Positions 21,452 through 31,379 of a stretch of 64,000 nt of DNA are shown here, one piece after another. The position numbers and the translations under genes were made by a program. How positions within the stretch are numbered: the first letter of the stretch is position 1; each line of letters begins with the position of its first letter. The notes below the pieces were generated by a model that was not told where the DNA came from, ran no database searches, and saw only the letters and a program-made list of their open reading frames with translations. The DNA is from Gracilariopsis chorda (lineage: Eukaryota; Rhodophyta; Florideophyceae; Gracilariales; Gracilariaceae): positions 868,001 to 932,000 of the forward strand of contig NBIV01000001.1 of NCBI GenBank assembly GCA_003194525.1, written 5' to 3'.

Positions 21452-22256
21452 TCACCATTCTTCCTCTCCCTCTCCTCTCACTCCATGCGTCTTCTTCAAC
21501 CGAATCTTACCCTCAAATCCTCCTTCGTCCTTCTCCTCCAACCTCCTTCTCACAACACCTCGACGTCCAGGAGTAGCCGGAGACCCTCTCCTGACAGCAT
21601 CTTCCATCCCACCTTCCCCTCCGCCTCCATACATCTTCTTCCACATATCCTCGACTAGATGCACAGCCCTATCCACCAGTAAAAGCCGCTTCTACAACAC
21701 CAAAACTCGTCCTCGCAACTCCTCATTCTCCTTCCACATCCTCCCCAGCTCCTCTTCCACACATGGCACAACGCCATCGACGTGCTGCTCTGCCCACACC
21801 CCAGCCTCCCTTGCCCTTCTACGCATCTCAGCCACAGAACCCATCGGCACTCCTTCCTACGACGCACTCAGAACCATCTCTCTCATCTCCACGACAACCT
21901 CATCAATACACTCATCCAAACGCTCCCTTAGCCTTCCCCCGCGCTCCTCAACAGTTCCTTCATATCGCGGTAAAACTGATCCATTCATCTCCCTCCACCT
22001 CGTCGTACCCGTCCTCCTCGACCTCGCCTGCACCTCCCTGCCCATCATCTCCTCCCATCATCGTTCCAAGCCCAGGCTCCCCAAGCCCAACAACTGCCGT
22101 TCCTTCGTCCCTTTCACCATCACCGTCCTGTTCATAATCTCTGTTCTCCCTCGGAGGCGTCTCGAGCACCTCTTTCTTCTCCGCTTTATCCAACAACGCC
22201 AGGAGCTCCTCATCCTTCACGAATCCGCTCGAAATGGTTACTACACTCCCCACCAC
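21452..22256 (-). pseudogene. Acidic coiled-coil protein, broken
   Basis: The minus-strand frame from 22048 to 21452 reads through a heptad-rich region (RLRERLDECIDEVVVEM, VEEELGRMWKENEELRGRV) with two in-frame TAG codons (near 21890 and 21713) and no indel between them. The upstream acidic part (22256-21960) is in another frame, so one frameshift lies near 21980. The tail is Gly/Arg/Lys-rich. No family recognised. It is the most distal gene of the left array and resembles in style the coiled-coil gene at 32.4-35.5 kb on the right side. Confidence 0.5.
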
Positions 22257-22507
22257 AACTGTGCTCCCGTTCCCAACCCTCTACCACCAAGCGAGCACAC
22301 TCCAACTACTTCTCCATCCCCATTTTTTTAATCCCCTGTTTTCGGGCCATCTCCCACCGCCATACCACATGTCCCACCAATAATGATAAAAGCCCTATCT
22401 TGAACGACATTTTACAACTCAGTCGCCCTAAGTATGTAGAGGTAGAACTACAATGCTATCTAAAGGAATGGTCAAAAAGCAAGACCCAAAAGGCCTCGGC
22501 TGCTCTC

Positions 22508-23299
22508 TTAGACTCGCCACCTCCCCAAATTGTACTCTAAGTCCATATACACATCTATACCTAAAACGAACAAAACAGAAAAGATAATATTCTGTACTAC
22601 AGGCTTCAATCCCCTCGCATTGTGCAACGAAGTCTTCCTCACAGATGTAGATATCAAATACGTAAATACCACAGGGAAAACCCTTCCAATAAAGAGCCTA
22701 ATAGCAGCCATACCATCTTCTATCCCCACCACCTTCTTCAAAGCCTCAGATACAGTCCCACACACACCCAAAATCAGCTAACCAATACCTCTCTGCCCAT
22801 ATAGAAGCTCTATCTCATTGTTAATACTGTCCCCAGTAACAAAGAACATCGTCAGCCACTCCGCAACATATAACAGAGCCCCAAACATGACTCCACCACT
22901 GAAAATTGCAATAGTGCCAGTTTCAAGTTCCGTTCTAAGCAACATTGGCGTTCCCAAGAAATGATAGGTAACAAAAATACAAGCATTCAACGGCACGAGA
23001 CCTCCCACTGTGAATCCAAGTAGTCTGTTTCGATTCACAGAAACCCCTCCCAGCCAGTCCCTCCCCCTCATATGTACAAAGGCCATTGAACCAAAATATT
23101 TCCTATGCAATGGGAACAAAATATCGAAGAGAAGCAAATGCAAAACTGTCTCCAATATCATCGCAAATACCATCTTCGGAGACATCCGATCATCACCCAC
23201 CACATAATGCATCAAAACTGGTTTCAAAACCCCATAAAGAACACCAATGGCTGATGAAAACATAAACCTATATGTATACCGCGCATTAAAGCTGAACAT
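22508..23299 (-). CDS. Multi-pass membrane protein with one in-frame TAG
   Basis: Two frames, 23299-22778 (173 residues) and 22771-22508 (87 residues), are in the same phase and separated only by a TAG at 22778-22780, so I treat them as one ~264-residue gene. Hydrophobic segments are seen in the first part near FMFSSAIGVLYGVLKPVLM, FAMILETVLHLLLFDILF, LGFTVGGLVPLNACIFV and IAIFSGGVMFGALLYVAEWL, and in the second part near LFIGRVFPVVFTYLI and NIIFSVLFVLGIDVY. That gives about six membrane spans. No family recognised. Either the TAG is a recent nonsense mutation or the two parts are separate proteins. Confidence 0.6.
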
Positions 23300-23346
23300 A
23301 TGTCCAGGGCGTTTAGAAAGGTTTGACGCACTCTCCAGATACTCTT

Positions 23347-23646
23347 TTAAATGCGTACTGCATACAGCACGTACGAAAAGTTTGCATTCGTTACGATATG
23401 ACCATGTGTCGGTATAGCGTCGAGAACTTCGTATAGCTTCGTCACATTCTCCAAAACTCCCGCAGTCAGCAACCTCGACGCCCCTCGCACAACACCCTTC
23501 TCCGTGTCATACCAAATTTCAAGTACTTTATGAAACCTCATCACCGTCTCATGTGGAAAGATGTCTACATGTATACCTGTCCTCCGGTCGCTGACTGGAA
23601 ATTGCAAATAATAGCCATGGTGCGTGTGGGTGTTCTGAAATGACAT
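23347..23646 (-). CDS. Unrecognised 99-residue protein
   Basis: An open frame starting ATG at 23646 and ending TAA at 23347, 47 bp upstream of the membrane-protein gene and in the same orientation. Mixed alpha/beta composition with His-rich N-terminus and no membrane span or known motif. Tight spacing with its neighbour supports its being part of the left array. Confidence 0.45.
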   Translation of the reverse strand: MSFQNTHTHHGYYLQFPVSDRRTGIHVDIFPHETVMRFHKVLEIWYDTEKGVVRGASRLLTAGVLENVTKLYEVLDAIPTHGHIVTNANFSYVLYAVRI

Positions 23647-24292
23647 GAATCTTCAAGAGTCGTGAATGAATGTTCAAAAGTCGTTAATGAATGCGCCACC
23701 TCCTCTTTTGAACCAACTTTCTCACCGCTTAAATGTACAGCATATCATCTTCTCATTTGCTCACCTATTCTCCCACCAAACACACAAAACAATATTTTGA
23801 ACCTCTCCACGATAAATGTGTTCACCGTCTTCACTCTTCTTCATACATCATGCACGCCACACTACATTAATGTATGAAAAGAGCCAGTACTTTCGATACC
23901 AACAGAGTGATCAATCGCGGTATTTTGCCATAACAATAAGATTCTTCACACCCGTACGATCACTTTCAATTCTCATACATAATACCATATTCAGTTTTAC
24001 ATCCATTCTTCTTTCATATGAGTTGCCCACTGTACCTTTCTTCATTCTCGCCTCCAATATACCTATCCACCAAGTTTCTTCTCATACTTGTAGACCGCTT
24101 TTTATGGGATATAGCAGAGCTAAAGCTTTGTAAACATCATACCTTCATTATTACGCATCATGCGAGTGAAGCCGCATACAAAGTAATCCTCATCGAAGTA
24201 AACCTCTCTTATTCACTACAAAGATTCACTGTAAAGATCCAAACGCAATAATCAGATATAACAAACGTATATCACTAGTTTACTTATCATTA
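23647..24292. other. Non-coding gap in the left array
   Basis: AT-rich, no minus-strand frame of note. Plus-strand frames here show no similarity to known proteins and lie against the direction of the array. May hold promoter sequence for the genes to its left. Confidence 0.35.
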
Positions 24293-25414
24293 TCAATCAC
24301 TTTCGTCGTCCCCACCTATCAGACCCTCTGCTCCTTTAGGAACCATTTCACCCTCATCGTCATTCTCCTGTTCATAAACTCCATCAGTGTTCATTTCCGA
24401 TGGGTTCAATATATACTCATCGTCCTCCTCGTCCGATGGATTCTCTCTTTCGGCTTCTTGCATAACTACATCTCTATCGTCAGCTTCATCTCCCCGCTCC
24501 TTTTCCCCTCCTCCCGTGTCAGATATATCGCCCCCGTCCTGTTCATAAGTAAAAAGGGTAGGGCAGAAACCACCCTGCCTATGCACCGCAGCCGGGAGAT
24601 TGTATCCCTCAGGTACAGAGTACATATGGTCTCGCATGCAATAGCCTTTCGCTATTGCATCATTATACCCAACCCCCGCATGAAATACATCCTCTCTTCC
24701 AATAAACACAGAGAACGTTTGAAGCCTGAACTTCCGCTCCATCATAGAAGCCAAAAGCTCTTTCAAGTTATCCCCTGTCATTGTCAGAGTAGGAGACGGT
24801 TCAAAAACCCAAATCATGAACACATTCGTAGCCGATTCCATTGCAGAGTACCCCGGGTTCACGTTCCTCAATCTGTCATTCTCAGTCAAACCCCTGAAGT
24901 CCGTGTGGAGCACCTGCTTTGGACAATCCTCTCCAGTACAAAGGATACGGCCACCCGTGTGAGGCGCATACATTACTACACCTTCAGACAATCCCAGAAC
25001 CGCTGCAATCTGACCGAGTTTTGCATCTAGCATGGGTCTCTTCCGAGCAAGAACCGCACCGTTTTCCAGCTCCTCAATTCTATCCGCAATCCCTCGTTTC
25101 GTTGTGATGAAACACCCTACCGCCTTGATACCATTCTTAACATCCTTTATACCTCCTGCATTGATGATCATATTCCAGAAAACACGATTCCCTACGTTTG
25201 TGAGATCCGGTTGCGAAACAAAGTCACGTTCGAAGAACTCCATTAGTTCTCCTATCACATCTTCATCCAATTTGAGACCCCTTTTCGAAGCCTTACTTGC
25301 CATGCCTTCATCTGTCCCGAAAATTTCCAACACACAAAACCCTCTCTCCGACAGCTCCATTCTATTCTTCGCAAAGTAAACACGAGTTAAGTCCTCTCTC
25401 TCAAAAGCGGCCAT
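24293..25414 (-). CDS. 2-oxoglutarate/Fe(II) dioxygenase-like protein, intact
   Basis: 373 residues, ATG at 25414 to TGA. The C-terminal half has the metal triad pattern of the double-stranded beta-helix dioxygenases: H170-T-D172 (in VLHTDFRGL) and H245 (in DVFHAGVGY), with R261 or R240 as candidates for 2-oxoglutarate binding. Such enzymes hydroxylate proteins, nucleic acid bases or small molecules using Fe(II) and 2-oxoglutarate. Residues 1-150 form a helical N-terminal region with a small C-x4-C (CTGEDC) just before the HxD. The last ~70 residues are strongly acidic (EEDDEYILNPSE). The frame is uninterrupted, in contrast to the transposon genes around it. The fold call rests on motif spacing; substrate unknown. 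Confidence 0.6.
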   Translation of the reverse strand: MAAFEREDLTRVYFAKNRMELSERGFCVLEIFGTDEGMASKASKRGLKLDEDVIGELMEFFERDFVSQPDLTNVGNRVFWNMIINAGGIKDVKNGIKAVGCFITTKRGIADRIEELENGAVLARKRPMLDAKLGQIAAVLGLSEGVVMYAPHTGGRILCTGEDCPKQVLHTDFRGLTENDRLRNVNPGYSAMESATNVFMIWVFEPSPTLTMTGDNLKELLASMMERKFRLQTFSVFIGREDVFHAGVGYNDAIAKGYCMRDHMYSVPEGYNLPAAVHRQGGFCPTLFTYEQDGGDISDTGGGEKERGDEADDRDVVMQEAERENPSDEEDDEYILNPSEMNTDGVYEQENDDEGEMVPKGAEGLIGGDDESD

Positions 25415-25562
25415 CCGTAATGCTTTCTCATCATTCTATGCAGTTCCTGATGACGGCATCTGCACGTTTCGTAGTACCCATCTCTTTTTGCATGTTACGC
25501 GACGCATCCCAGTACACAGCATGATGAACCATTCGGAAGTCATCAGGTGATAGGCACTCCGC

Positions 25563-26186
25563 TCAATGGTGCTTCCTCAGATTTATCCTCTGCATCCATG
25601 GATGAAGATGCTTCACTGCATTTCCGCTTCCAGGCCACTCACTTGGCAACGAGTATACCAGGTCCAACCAAGACATTTCCGCTCCCCTAGCCAGGTCTAC
25701 TGGTGGACTTATGCCAGCTGAAAGCCTGTCAGGATTTTTATCCTCAAAGCGGTCTGCGTTTTGCTGCTCCTCTGCCTTGTCTTCATCATCATCCACAAAG
25801 TCCTCCTGAGCTTCATCCTCGCTTGACTCAAGAACAATGATCTTCTGTGCTGTCAAATACCTCTTCATATCTCTCCTTTCCATAATACGCAGCACCTCCA
25901 CCACCTCCTGCGACATACAAAAGCCTGGTTGCTTCACAACAGGTGCAGTCCTCTTACGATTCAATCGCCTCTGCCTCTTCACCAGTGGCTCAAAATCAAC
26001 TGACTCTTCATCTTCATCTTCGTCCAGGACCTGCAATTTACGTTTCCTAGAGATTCGCTTATTTCGTCGACGTTCCTGGTCAGCGTTCTGAGGCTCCTGG
26101 GCAGCATCCTCATTCGGTCCCAGCAACTCAATCACCTCCACATCTGCCGCAGAGTGAACAGCAGCAGTATTACCCTGTCCGTGCAT
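25563..26186 (-). CDS. Charged, probably nuclear 207-residue protein
   Basis: Alternates acidic runs (EDEDEESVDFEP, ESSEDEAQEDFVDDDED) with basic clusters (RRRNKRISRKRK, KRQRRLNRKR) that look like nuclear localisation signals. Largely disordered, with a tail that may fold (MSWLDLVYSLPSEWPG). Starts ATG at 26186, only four bases after the TAG that ends the upstream 270-residue frame and in the same phase, so the two may be one reading frame split by TAG. Function unknown. Confidence 0.5.
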   Translation of the reverse strand: MHGQGNTAAVHSAADVEVIELLGPNEDAAQEPQNADQERRRNKRISRKRKLQVLDEDEDEESVDFEPLVKRQRRLNRKRTAPVVKQPGFCMSQEVVEVLRIMERRDMKRYLTAQKIIVLESSEDEAQEDFVDDDEDKAEEQQNADRFEDKNPDRLSAGISPPVDLARGAEMSWLDLVYSLPSEWPGSGNAVKHLHPWMQRINLRKHH

Positions 26187-26189
26187 GCC

Positions 26190-27002
26190 CTACAGAGCGC
26201 TGGAAAGCGTCCTACGAACCTCTTTTACCTTAATACTCACTCTGGACTGCAGTGAACTGCGGTTCCCTTTCGTAAACCACTTCCTCAGACGAGATATGAT
26301 ATACTTTGACACAATCTGGTCAGAATATCCAATCGTTACTGTGGTATTCATCACTTCCTGCGCATTATTTTTCTCCTTCATAGAACTCCCCAGCTCACTG
26401 CAAAGGTCATAGGTTCTAGAATCACAGTCGAAGAAGTACTTTCGGATATCCTCAAACGGTCCCATATTCACAGTGGTCGCTGACATCACTCGAACATGCG
26501 CCTGTAGACATTGGATAGTAAAACGAAACTTATCCCCTGACATTCCAAGCGAAATATTACTAGACACATGAGTGATCCCAATTTGAGGCGTCTCCTGCCA
26601 TACCCTTTCGAAGAACTCTAACTGACCAGGATTCCACGCAAACTTCAGAGCAAGAGCAGAGTGACGATTGAAATGACGTATCTTCCCTTCTTTCCCCTTG
26701 GTCTCACTGCTCCACAACATTGGTTTAAGCTTCCAAAGATCAAACCCGTCTTGCTCTATGCCATTACGAATAAACGAAACAGCAGTATGAATCTTATCTG
26801 CGAAGGACATCACCAGAACATTGGAGCTCAAATCATTCAACGACTTCCGCAGCCACAATACCTCATTCAAGGTCATTCTCCGGCCGTCGTCCCGTTCCCA
26901 AAGCGTGACGTTCCAACCAGCAGTAATTCGTGCCCGTTTCGCACCTTCCTCCTCCAAGTCCAGTAGAACACTCACTCGATGGAAGCTGTCAACCGAAACC
27001 AC
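26190..27002 (-). CDS. Unrecognised 270-residue protein
   Basis: An open frame with a globular, mixed composition (many Trp, Phe and Cys), no membrane span and no motif I recognise. Notable segments are WNVTLWERDDGRRM near the N-terminus and FRFTIQCLQAHVRVMSATTV in the middle; the C-terminus is basic (RLRKWFTKGNRSS). Its start overlaps the upstream 172-residue frame by 31 bp, and its TAG end (26190-26192) abuts the start of the 207-residue frame. This packing is typical of viral or plasmid-like gene arrays and unusual for a eukaryotic nuclear locus. Confidence 0.55.
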   Translation of the reverse strand: MVSVDSFHRVSVLLDLEEEGAKRARITAGWNVTLWERDDGRRMTLNEVLWLRKSLNDLSSNVLVMSFADKIHTAVSFIRNGIEQDGFDLWKLKPMLWSSETKGKEGKIRHFNRHSALALKFAWNPGQLEFFERVWQETPQIGITHVSSNISLGMSGDKFRFTIQCLQAHVRVMSATTVNMGPFEDIRKYFFDCDSRTYDLCSELGSSMKEKNNAQEVMNTTVTIGYSDQIVSKYIISRLRKWFTKGNRSSLQSRVSIKVKEVRRTLSSAL

Positions 27003-27490
27003 AGGAAAATCAAACGCCCAATTGCATAAAGAGCGTCATGCACTGGCACATCCTTCAACAGGGCCACCACAATCGACCCAAGAGAACGGAGCCATCCGAA
27101 TTTCCTCAGTTGTTTCGAAGTATCTCGAAGGTGTTTGTCATTCTTCGCACGAACGATGTTTTTCGGAAATCGAATGTTGTAGATATCGATTACGCAGTTG
27201 TGCTGGTCATAATCATCTTGATTGATGTCTAGGACCCCCAAACTGTTATTCACCTCTTCCGAAGGAACAGCATCACCTTCATCATAGAAAACCTTCTTCT
27301 CCGGATGGAGATCAATCCTGGAGAGTACAGGCACCTCTATGAAGTCATCATCGGAGCTTGCTCCTCCTTCAGGGCCTCCTCGTTTTTCAGAGCGGCCCAC
27401 AAGAGTACCTGATGTTCCTTCACCACTCTGAAGTATCTTGACCGGAGCCTTTCCCCGGCTCTCAAGGCTCTTCACCGGCGCCTTGCTCAC
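26972..27490 (-). CDS. Unrecognised 172-residue protein
   Basis: Ser/Gly/Lys-rich N-terminus with two KAPVKxLxS repeats (MSKAPVKSLESRGKAPVKIL), an acidic centre (SSDDDFIEVPVL, NQDDYDQHN) and a C-terminal hydrophobic stretch (LGSIVVALLKDVPVHDALYAIGRLIFLWF) that could be amphipathic or a single membrane anchor. Overlaps the next gene downstream by 31 bp and the small upstream frame by 4 bp. No family recognised. Confidence 0.5.
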   Translation of the reverse strand: MSKAPVKSLESRGKAPVKILQSGEGTSGTLVGRSEKRGGPEGGASSDDDFIEVPVLSRIDLHPEKKVFYDEGDAVPSEEVNNSLGVLDINQDDYDQHNCVIDIYNIRFPKNIVRAKNDKHLRDTSKQLRKFGWLRSLGSIVVALLKDVPVHDALYAIGRLIFLWFRLTASIE

Positions 27491-27675
27491 GAAAATGCTT
27501 GACGGTGTACCAGCAACAGCGGGAAGGCCTTGACTCGTCTTGCAGTGGTCCTGGAATCTGTACTTCTGTGGACAGTCTTCACATTTGCTCCTAGCTGCGG
27601 TGGAACCGATTCATCTCCCTCTCCGCCTTCATTCTTGACGCTCATAATCGCAGTGTCCCAGATATGGAAACACAC
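27487..27675 (-). CDS. Small 62-residue frame
   Basis: A short frame overlapping the next gene by 4 bp (ATGA-type overlap). Composition is unremarkable and it could be a chance frame. Listed because of its position in the array. Confidence 0.25.
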   Translation of the reverse strand: MCFHIWDTAIMSVKNEGGEGDESVPPQLGANVKTVHRSTDSRTTARRVKAFPLLLVHRQAFS

Positions 27676-27840
27676 TTAAACTATCTCTTTCAAAGTTGCG
27701 GGCAGTCCCATGGGACCGCCAAAGGCATACAGATACTTTTCACCTTTTTTTGACGATATATTCGTTTTAAAGGTAACGACCAACCCCTCTCGCGGTCTCT
27801 GCGTAGAGGACAGAGAATTGTTGGGTAGTTAACGACAGAT

Positions 27841-28137
27841 TCACGTCCCTGACGCCCCAGCAACGCCCACAGTGCGCAATTTCGCCTCTCCTACCTTCAC
27901 CTTCGCATCACTACACCCAAGTCGTACGAACAGATTGCCCTCCGCATCACCCTTAAGCACGTGACCCGTATTGCTCCCAATTGACGGCTCAGGGTGGTTG
28001 CTAGCTCGGAAGGCGCCCCGGCTCTTCGCTTTGCCTGGCGTGGTCGGCATATTCAAAACATGTCTCTTCGGTGAAGCAGGTTCCTTCGGAGTCCGTTTCC
28101 GTGATTGCGAGTTCCTATTATTCCCAGTCGAAACCAT
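27841..28137 (-). CDS. Small basic 98-residue protein, first gene of left array
   Basis: Begins MVSTGNNRNSQSRKRTPKEP and is rich in Lys, Arg, Ser and Pro over its first 50 residues, followed by a short beta-like tail (EGNLFVRLGCSDAKVKVGE). Could bind nucleic acid. It starts ~220 bp from the nested palindrome and so is the promoter-proximal gene of the leftward array. Confidence 0.45.
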   Translation of the reverse strand: MVSTGNNRNSQSRKRTPKEPASPKRHVLNMPTTPGKAKSRGAFRASNHPEPSIGSNTGHVLKGDAEGNLFVRLGCSDAKVKVGEAKLRTVGVAGASGT

Positions 28138-28828
28138 GGCTGAGTACTTTAAAGTTCACGAGCTTATGTCTTCTTGTGGCACCCGTTGACGTCGAATGAT
28201 CTCCTGATCATGCCTGCTCGGTTCCAAAGAGATCGGCATAAGCACTTTAGAACATTTTCAAGACGTTTCATGAAATCCATTGTCGTCACCAAAGCACCCC
28301 TGCAATTCCTCTCCAAATTACTTTCATTGAAAAAAGAATTTGTTAATTCTTCGTTTGAGGTCCGTGGTCCGTAGTCCGTGGTGCTCCATCGCGATCGCGA
28401 TGGAGCACCACGAATTGATTTTTAATCAGACTTTCGGGGTCCTGGCGCTCCATCGTGATCGCGATGGAGCACCACGACACCCCTGACCACGGACCTCGAC
28501 CCGAAACGTGAAGAGAAACACATTCTTTGCAACTGCCCTAGGCGCGTCAGTTTTGGCAATCGCAAACGTCTACAGAACCCGTAGAACAACTTTTTTTTGT
28601 TGGGCAAAGCACTGGAGCGGTCGTCTGCAACCGTGTTACCACTTTCATTCAAAGCTACCACAACCGCTCCCTTTTTCCAGCCGCTGTCTCTCAGCACTTG
28701 AAACCTCCCGTGACTGCTGCGACGTCCACTTACGAAACGGTAATTTCATGAGCTCTTATATAGAAGAGGTTATTATGGTGTCTAGCGCAGCTTCCACCAT
28801 AACCGCCAGAGAAACGGGTTAATTCAAG
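28138..28828. promoter_or_regulatory. Divergent intergenic region with putative origin or operator
   Basis: Separates the leftward array (first ATG at 28137) from the rightward gene (ATG at 28829). It holds the nested palindromes at 28357-28497. Purine content of the coding strand flips here, with purine-rich minus strand to the left and purine-rich plus strand to the right, as expected around a divergent promoter or bidirectional replication start. Confidence 0.55.
28357..28497. repeat. Nested inverted repeats with perfect 36-bp palindrome
   Basis: The core 28377-28412 is a perfect 36-bp palindrome centred on TCGCGA/TCGCGA. A second related palindrome (28447-28470, GCTCCATCG...CGATGGAGC, one mismatched pair) follows 35 bp later. 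Outer arms GAGGTCCGTGGTC (28357-28369) and GACCACGGACCTC (28485-28497) are perfectly inverted and enclose both. The right palindrome repeats the GATGGAGCACCACG half of the left one. The block could extrude as a cruciform or bind dimeric initiator or repressor proteins. Confidence 0.85.
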
Positions 28829-29638
28829 ATGAACGGAACCGGTGAAGAGCTTATTGATGCTTATCTTGCAGTTCGTGATGAATACGCAGCGACGAGGCAA
28901 AATGTGGATGGGCCGAGAAGCTTGAAGCACACCGACTTTGTAGAGTTCGTGGTACAAAGTGGCGACGTTCATGACTCTGCCAAGAAAATGTTTCTCACTC
29001 TCATTGTACCGGATTACATCTCGTATTTGGACTCCAAGCTCCGTAACATGGCTCTCAGAGGCCCTCCACGTCAACTATATCTTATGGCAAGAGTGGTGGA
29101 CGTGAAGGACTGTGAAGAAGACAGGCGTGTAAGGGACTTCTGGAACGTTCATCGTAAAAGCGAAGAGCTTAAAGGAATTTCCCGTAACGTGTTGCTATCT
29201 GTGTTTTGCAAGTCCCGTGCTCTGGGCACCACCAACAAATCTTCTGCTTTCCACACAAATCCTTGCACCGACTTTAAAATGATCATTGGGTTGTCTGTGG
29301 TGCAACAGATTGCCGTGGATAAGAAAGCAAGTGGTGGGAGGATGAAAAGGGGCATGGCAGCTAAAAAGTTCTCGAAAGTGAGTTTGTTGCACAAGACCCA
29401 GATTCAGAGATTTGGGTATGGTGTGCAGCGAGTGACCAGGCCTTGGGATTGTTTCGCCCAATTCTTCAGGTTTCCCAACGTTGAAGTGATGATTTTGCCA
29501 TACATACGACTCGAATATATCAATTTAGTTTTCATTGATATCGCAGAACGCTCCTTGAGCTACCAACACAAAGATTGTTTCAAACAGTTTGTGGAGGAAA
29601 AGAACGTTACCACCGTGGAACAAAACGTTACCAAATAG
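28829..29638 (+). CDS. Open 269-residue N-terminal frame of the fusion gene
   Basis: ATG at 28829, TAG at 29636-29638. Helix-rich, basic towards its C-terminus (KKASGGRMKRGMAAKKFSK), no recognised domain. The phase continues unbroken by indels to 30205 past two more stops, so this is more likely the start of the methyltransferase-SET gene than a separate protein. It could still be a stand-alone product if the TAG is authentic. Confidence 0.5.
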   Translation: MNGTGEELIDAYLAVRDEYAATRQNVDGPRSLKHTDFVEFVVQSGDVHDSAKKMFLTLIVPDYISYLDSKLRNMALRGPPRQLYLMARVVDVKDCEEDRRVRDFWNVHRKSEELKGISRNVLLSVFCKSRALGTTNKSSAFHTNPCTDFKMIIGLSVVQQIAVDKKASGGRMKRGMAAKKFSKVSLLHKTQIQRFGYGVQRVTRPWDCFAQFFRFPNVEVMILPYIRLEYINLVFIDIAERSLSYQHKDCFKQFVEEKNVTTVEQNVTK

Positions 29639-30236
29639 AAATGGAATCTACTGGAACCAGTGGATACGGCGCTTCGTCTTTGTGCGAAATAATACCTTGG
29701 TGACCTTTCTAATGTGGTGGTACAAAAGGAACTGTTCGACATCTCTGCTCCCAGCAAATGCGATGCCCTCAAAAGGTTCATCCTCACGATAACGAGTCTT
29801 TTCCATCCACGGTTTGAGAACTTTAGTGAATCTCTTGTCACTATGGTTCAAGAGGCCATAAAGCCTCTGAAGCTCATTGAATTGCATGGGAGCAATGTCT
29901 AACTACATCAACTTGTGAAACCAAAGCCCGCAGAAAACGTTGACATCATTATGGAGCCGGTAGAGACTGGAAAAGCTGGTGGTGGGAACGAACGTGCTGA
30001 GGGTGTGGATGGTGTGGAAGGTGGTGATCAAAGTAAGGTGAAAGAAGTGGAAGAGGTAGAGGTGGTAGAGGATGCGGAACGTGGTACTGCAGAGCGTGGT
30101 ACTGCACCTAAGGCAACTGCAGACAACAGCTTTGTCACAGAACTTTTCATATTATGTCGAAGGCACAGGGATTCGTGCACCACCGTACCCTACGACTTTG
30201 AATGATGTGATAGCCTACACGAATTGTTAGAAGAAG

Positions 30237-31160
30237 ATGATCCACAACCTCCGTCTCCACAACTGCAAGTTCGAGAATCTCATCGAAGTTGACGACAACA
30301 AGTCTGCCGAAAGCGAGGTACCTATTGAAGGAAGGTTACAGTTCTTGCTTTCCGATCCGCCATATAGGACTCGCTCTGAGCGTCGTTTGGATAAAAGCGA
30401 GCATGATATTCTGTCCGAGAAGGGCATGAGCAGGTCAGCGAGGAGTTCGTCAAAGCTTCTACGTCCTGGTGGACGTAATATACAGTTCTGCTCGTAGGAT
30501 CAGGTATCGCTGTGGCAGGATGTGCTACCGAAAGTTACCTACATGGATGACTCTTATACGAAGCGTTACTCCTTTGTCGTCGACGAAGAACCCCTCCATT
30601 TCGTACGGTCTTCAGGTAATACGACGGGTAACGTTGGAAGGAGAAGTTGCCGGTTGCACCAGACGATTGAATACGTTGTAAATGCTGTTCTTTCGGGAGT
30701 TCCTTATGCACAACAGCACCGGATGGTCAACTATGAGAACTTCAATTATGTTGCTTCGTGATACCCAGCGTATCATGCAATCATGAACCAGGTGCTGCCG
30801 ATGTCAAAAAGTGAGATGCTCATGTGGTCTGTGAAAAACCCGAGTGGGAAGTATACGAGGAAGAGAGTCCGACCGGAACCGAAGTGTAGGGCACTGTTCA
30901 AAGAGCTGATTTACCGGCTCAGTCAGCCAGAAAACCTTGTGGTCGACATGTTTTTCTGGATGTTCTCGACGGCGATGGCGTGCATGGAACTGCCCAAACA
31001 TCGGAGGTTTGTGGGGTGTGAACCGGACAAAGCCCGCTTTGAACACGCCAGGCATGCCGCTATTGTTCGTTTCGCTTACATAATACGGGAAGGACACAAG
31101 GATATTGAGAAGAGCCAGGAGCTTCGAAAGATGGCCCGTTGTGTTTCATCTGCCTTCCCA
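30237..31160 (+). pseudogene. Beta-class DNA N6A/N4C methyltransferase domain
   Basis: Motif IV is intact: FLLSDPPYRTRSERR at about 30336-30380, followed by LLRPGG at about 30460. After a target-recognition-like segment (YSFVVDEEPLHFVRSSGNTT), motif I appears late, at about 30945: VVDMFFWMFSTAMACMELPKHRRFVGCEPD. This IV-then-I order defines beta-class amino-methyltransferases. The DPF.G.GT loop that holds AdoMet is changed here to DMFFWMF with no glycine, so cofactor binding is probably lost even without the stop codons. Family placement by motif order; base specificity cannot be told. Confidence 0.75.
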
Positions 31161-31379
31161 ATGAGAAGAAGTAGGCAAACCGTGATATGGAGGGCTGTCG
31201 ACGGATTTCCACCGTATCAAATTCTTCCCCTACACCTTGATGACTTTTTCTCCACTTTATGGCAAATTGAAATTCTGGTAAAGTTGGGAAGGAAGAAACC
31301 TCTGGTTGGATGGCCGAAGGAGCTGCCGGGAAGAATGAATCTGGAGAACATGAAGTCTCTATTGGCAATAGAGGCTGTA

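Noticed and set aside
21763..22137. Pro/Ser-rich plus-strand frame of 124 codons
   Set aside because: Antisense shadow of the acidic coiled-coil frame on the minus strand.
24458..25030. 190-codon plus-strand frame
   Set aside because: It lies antisense to the intact dioxygenase-like gene and has no domain resemblance.
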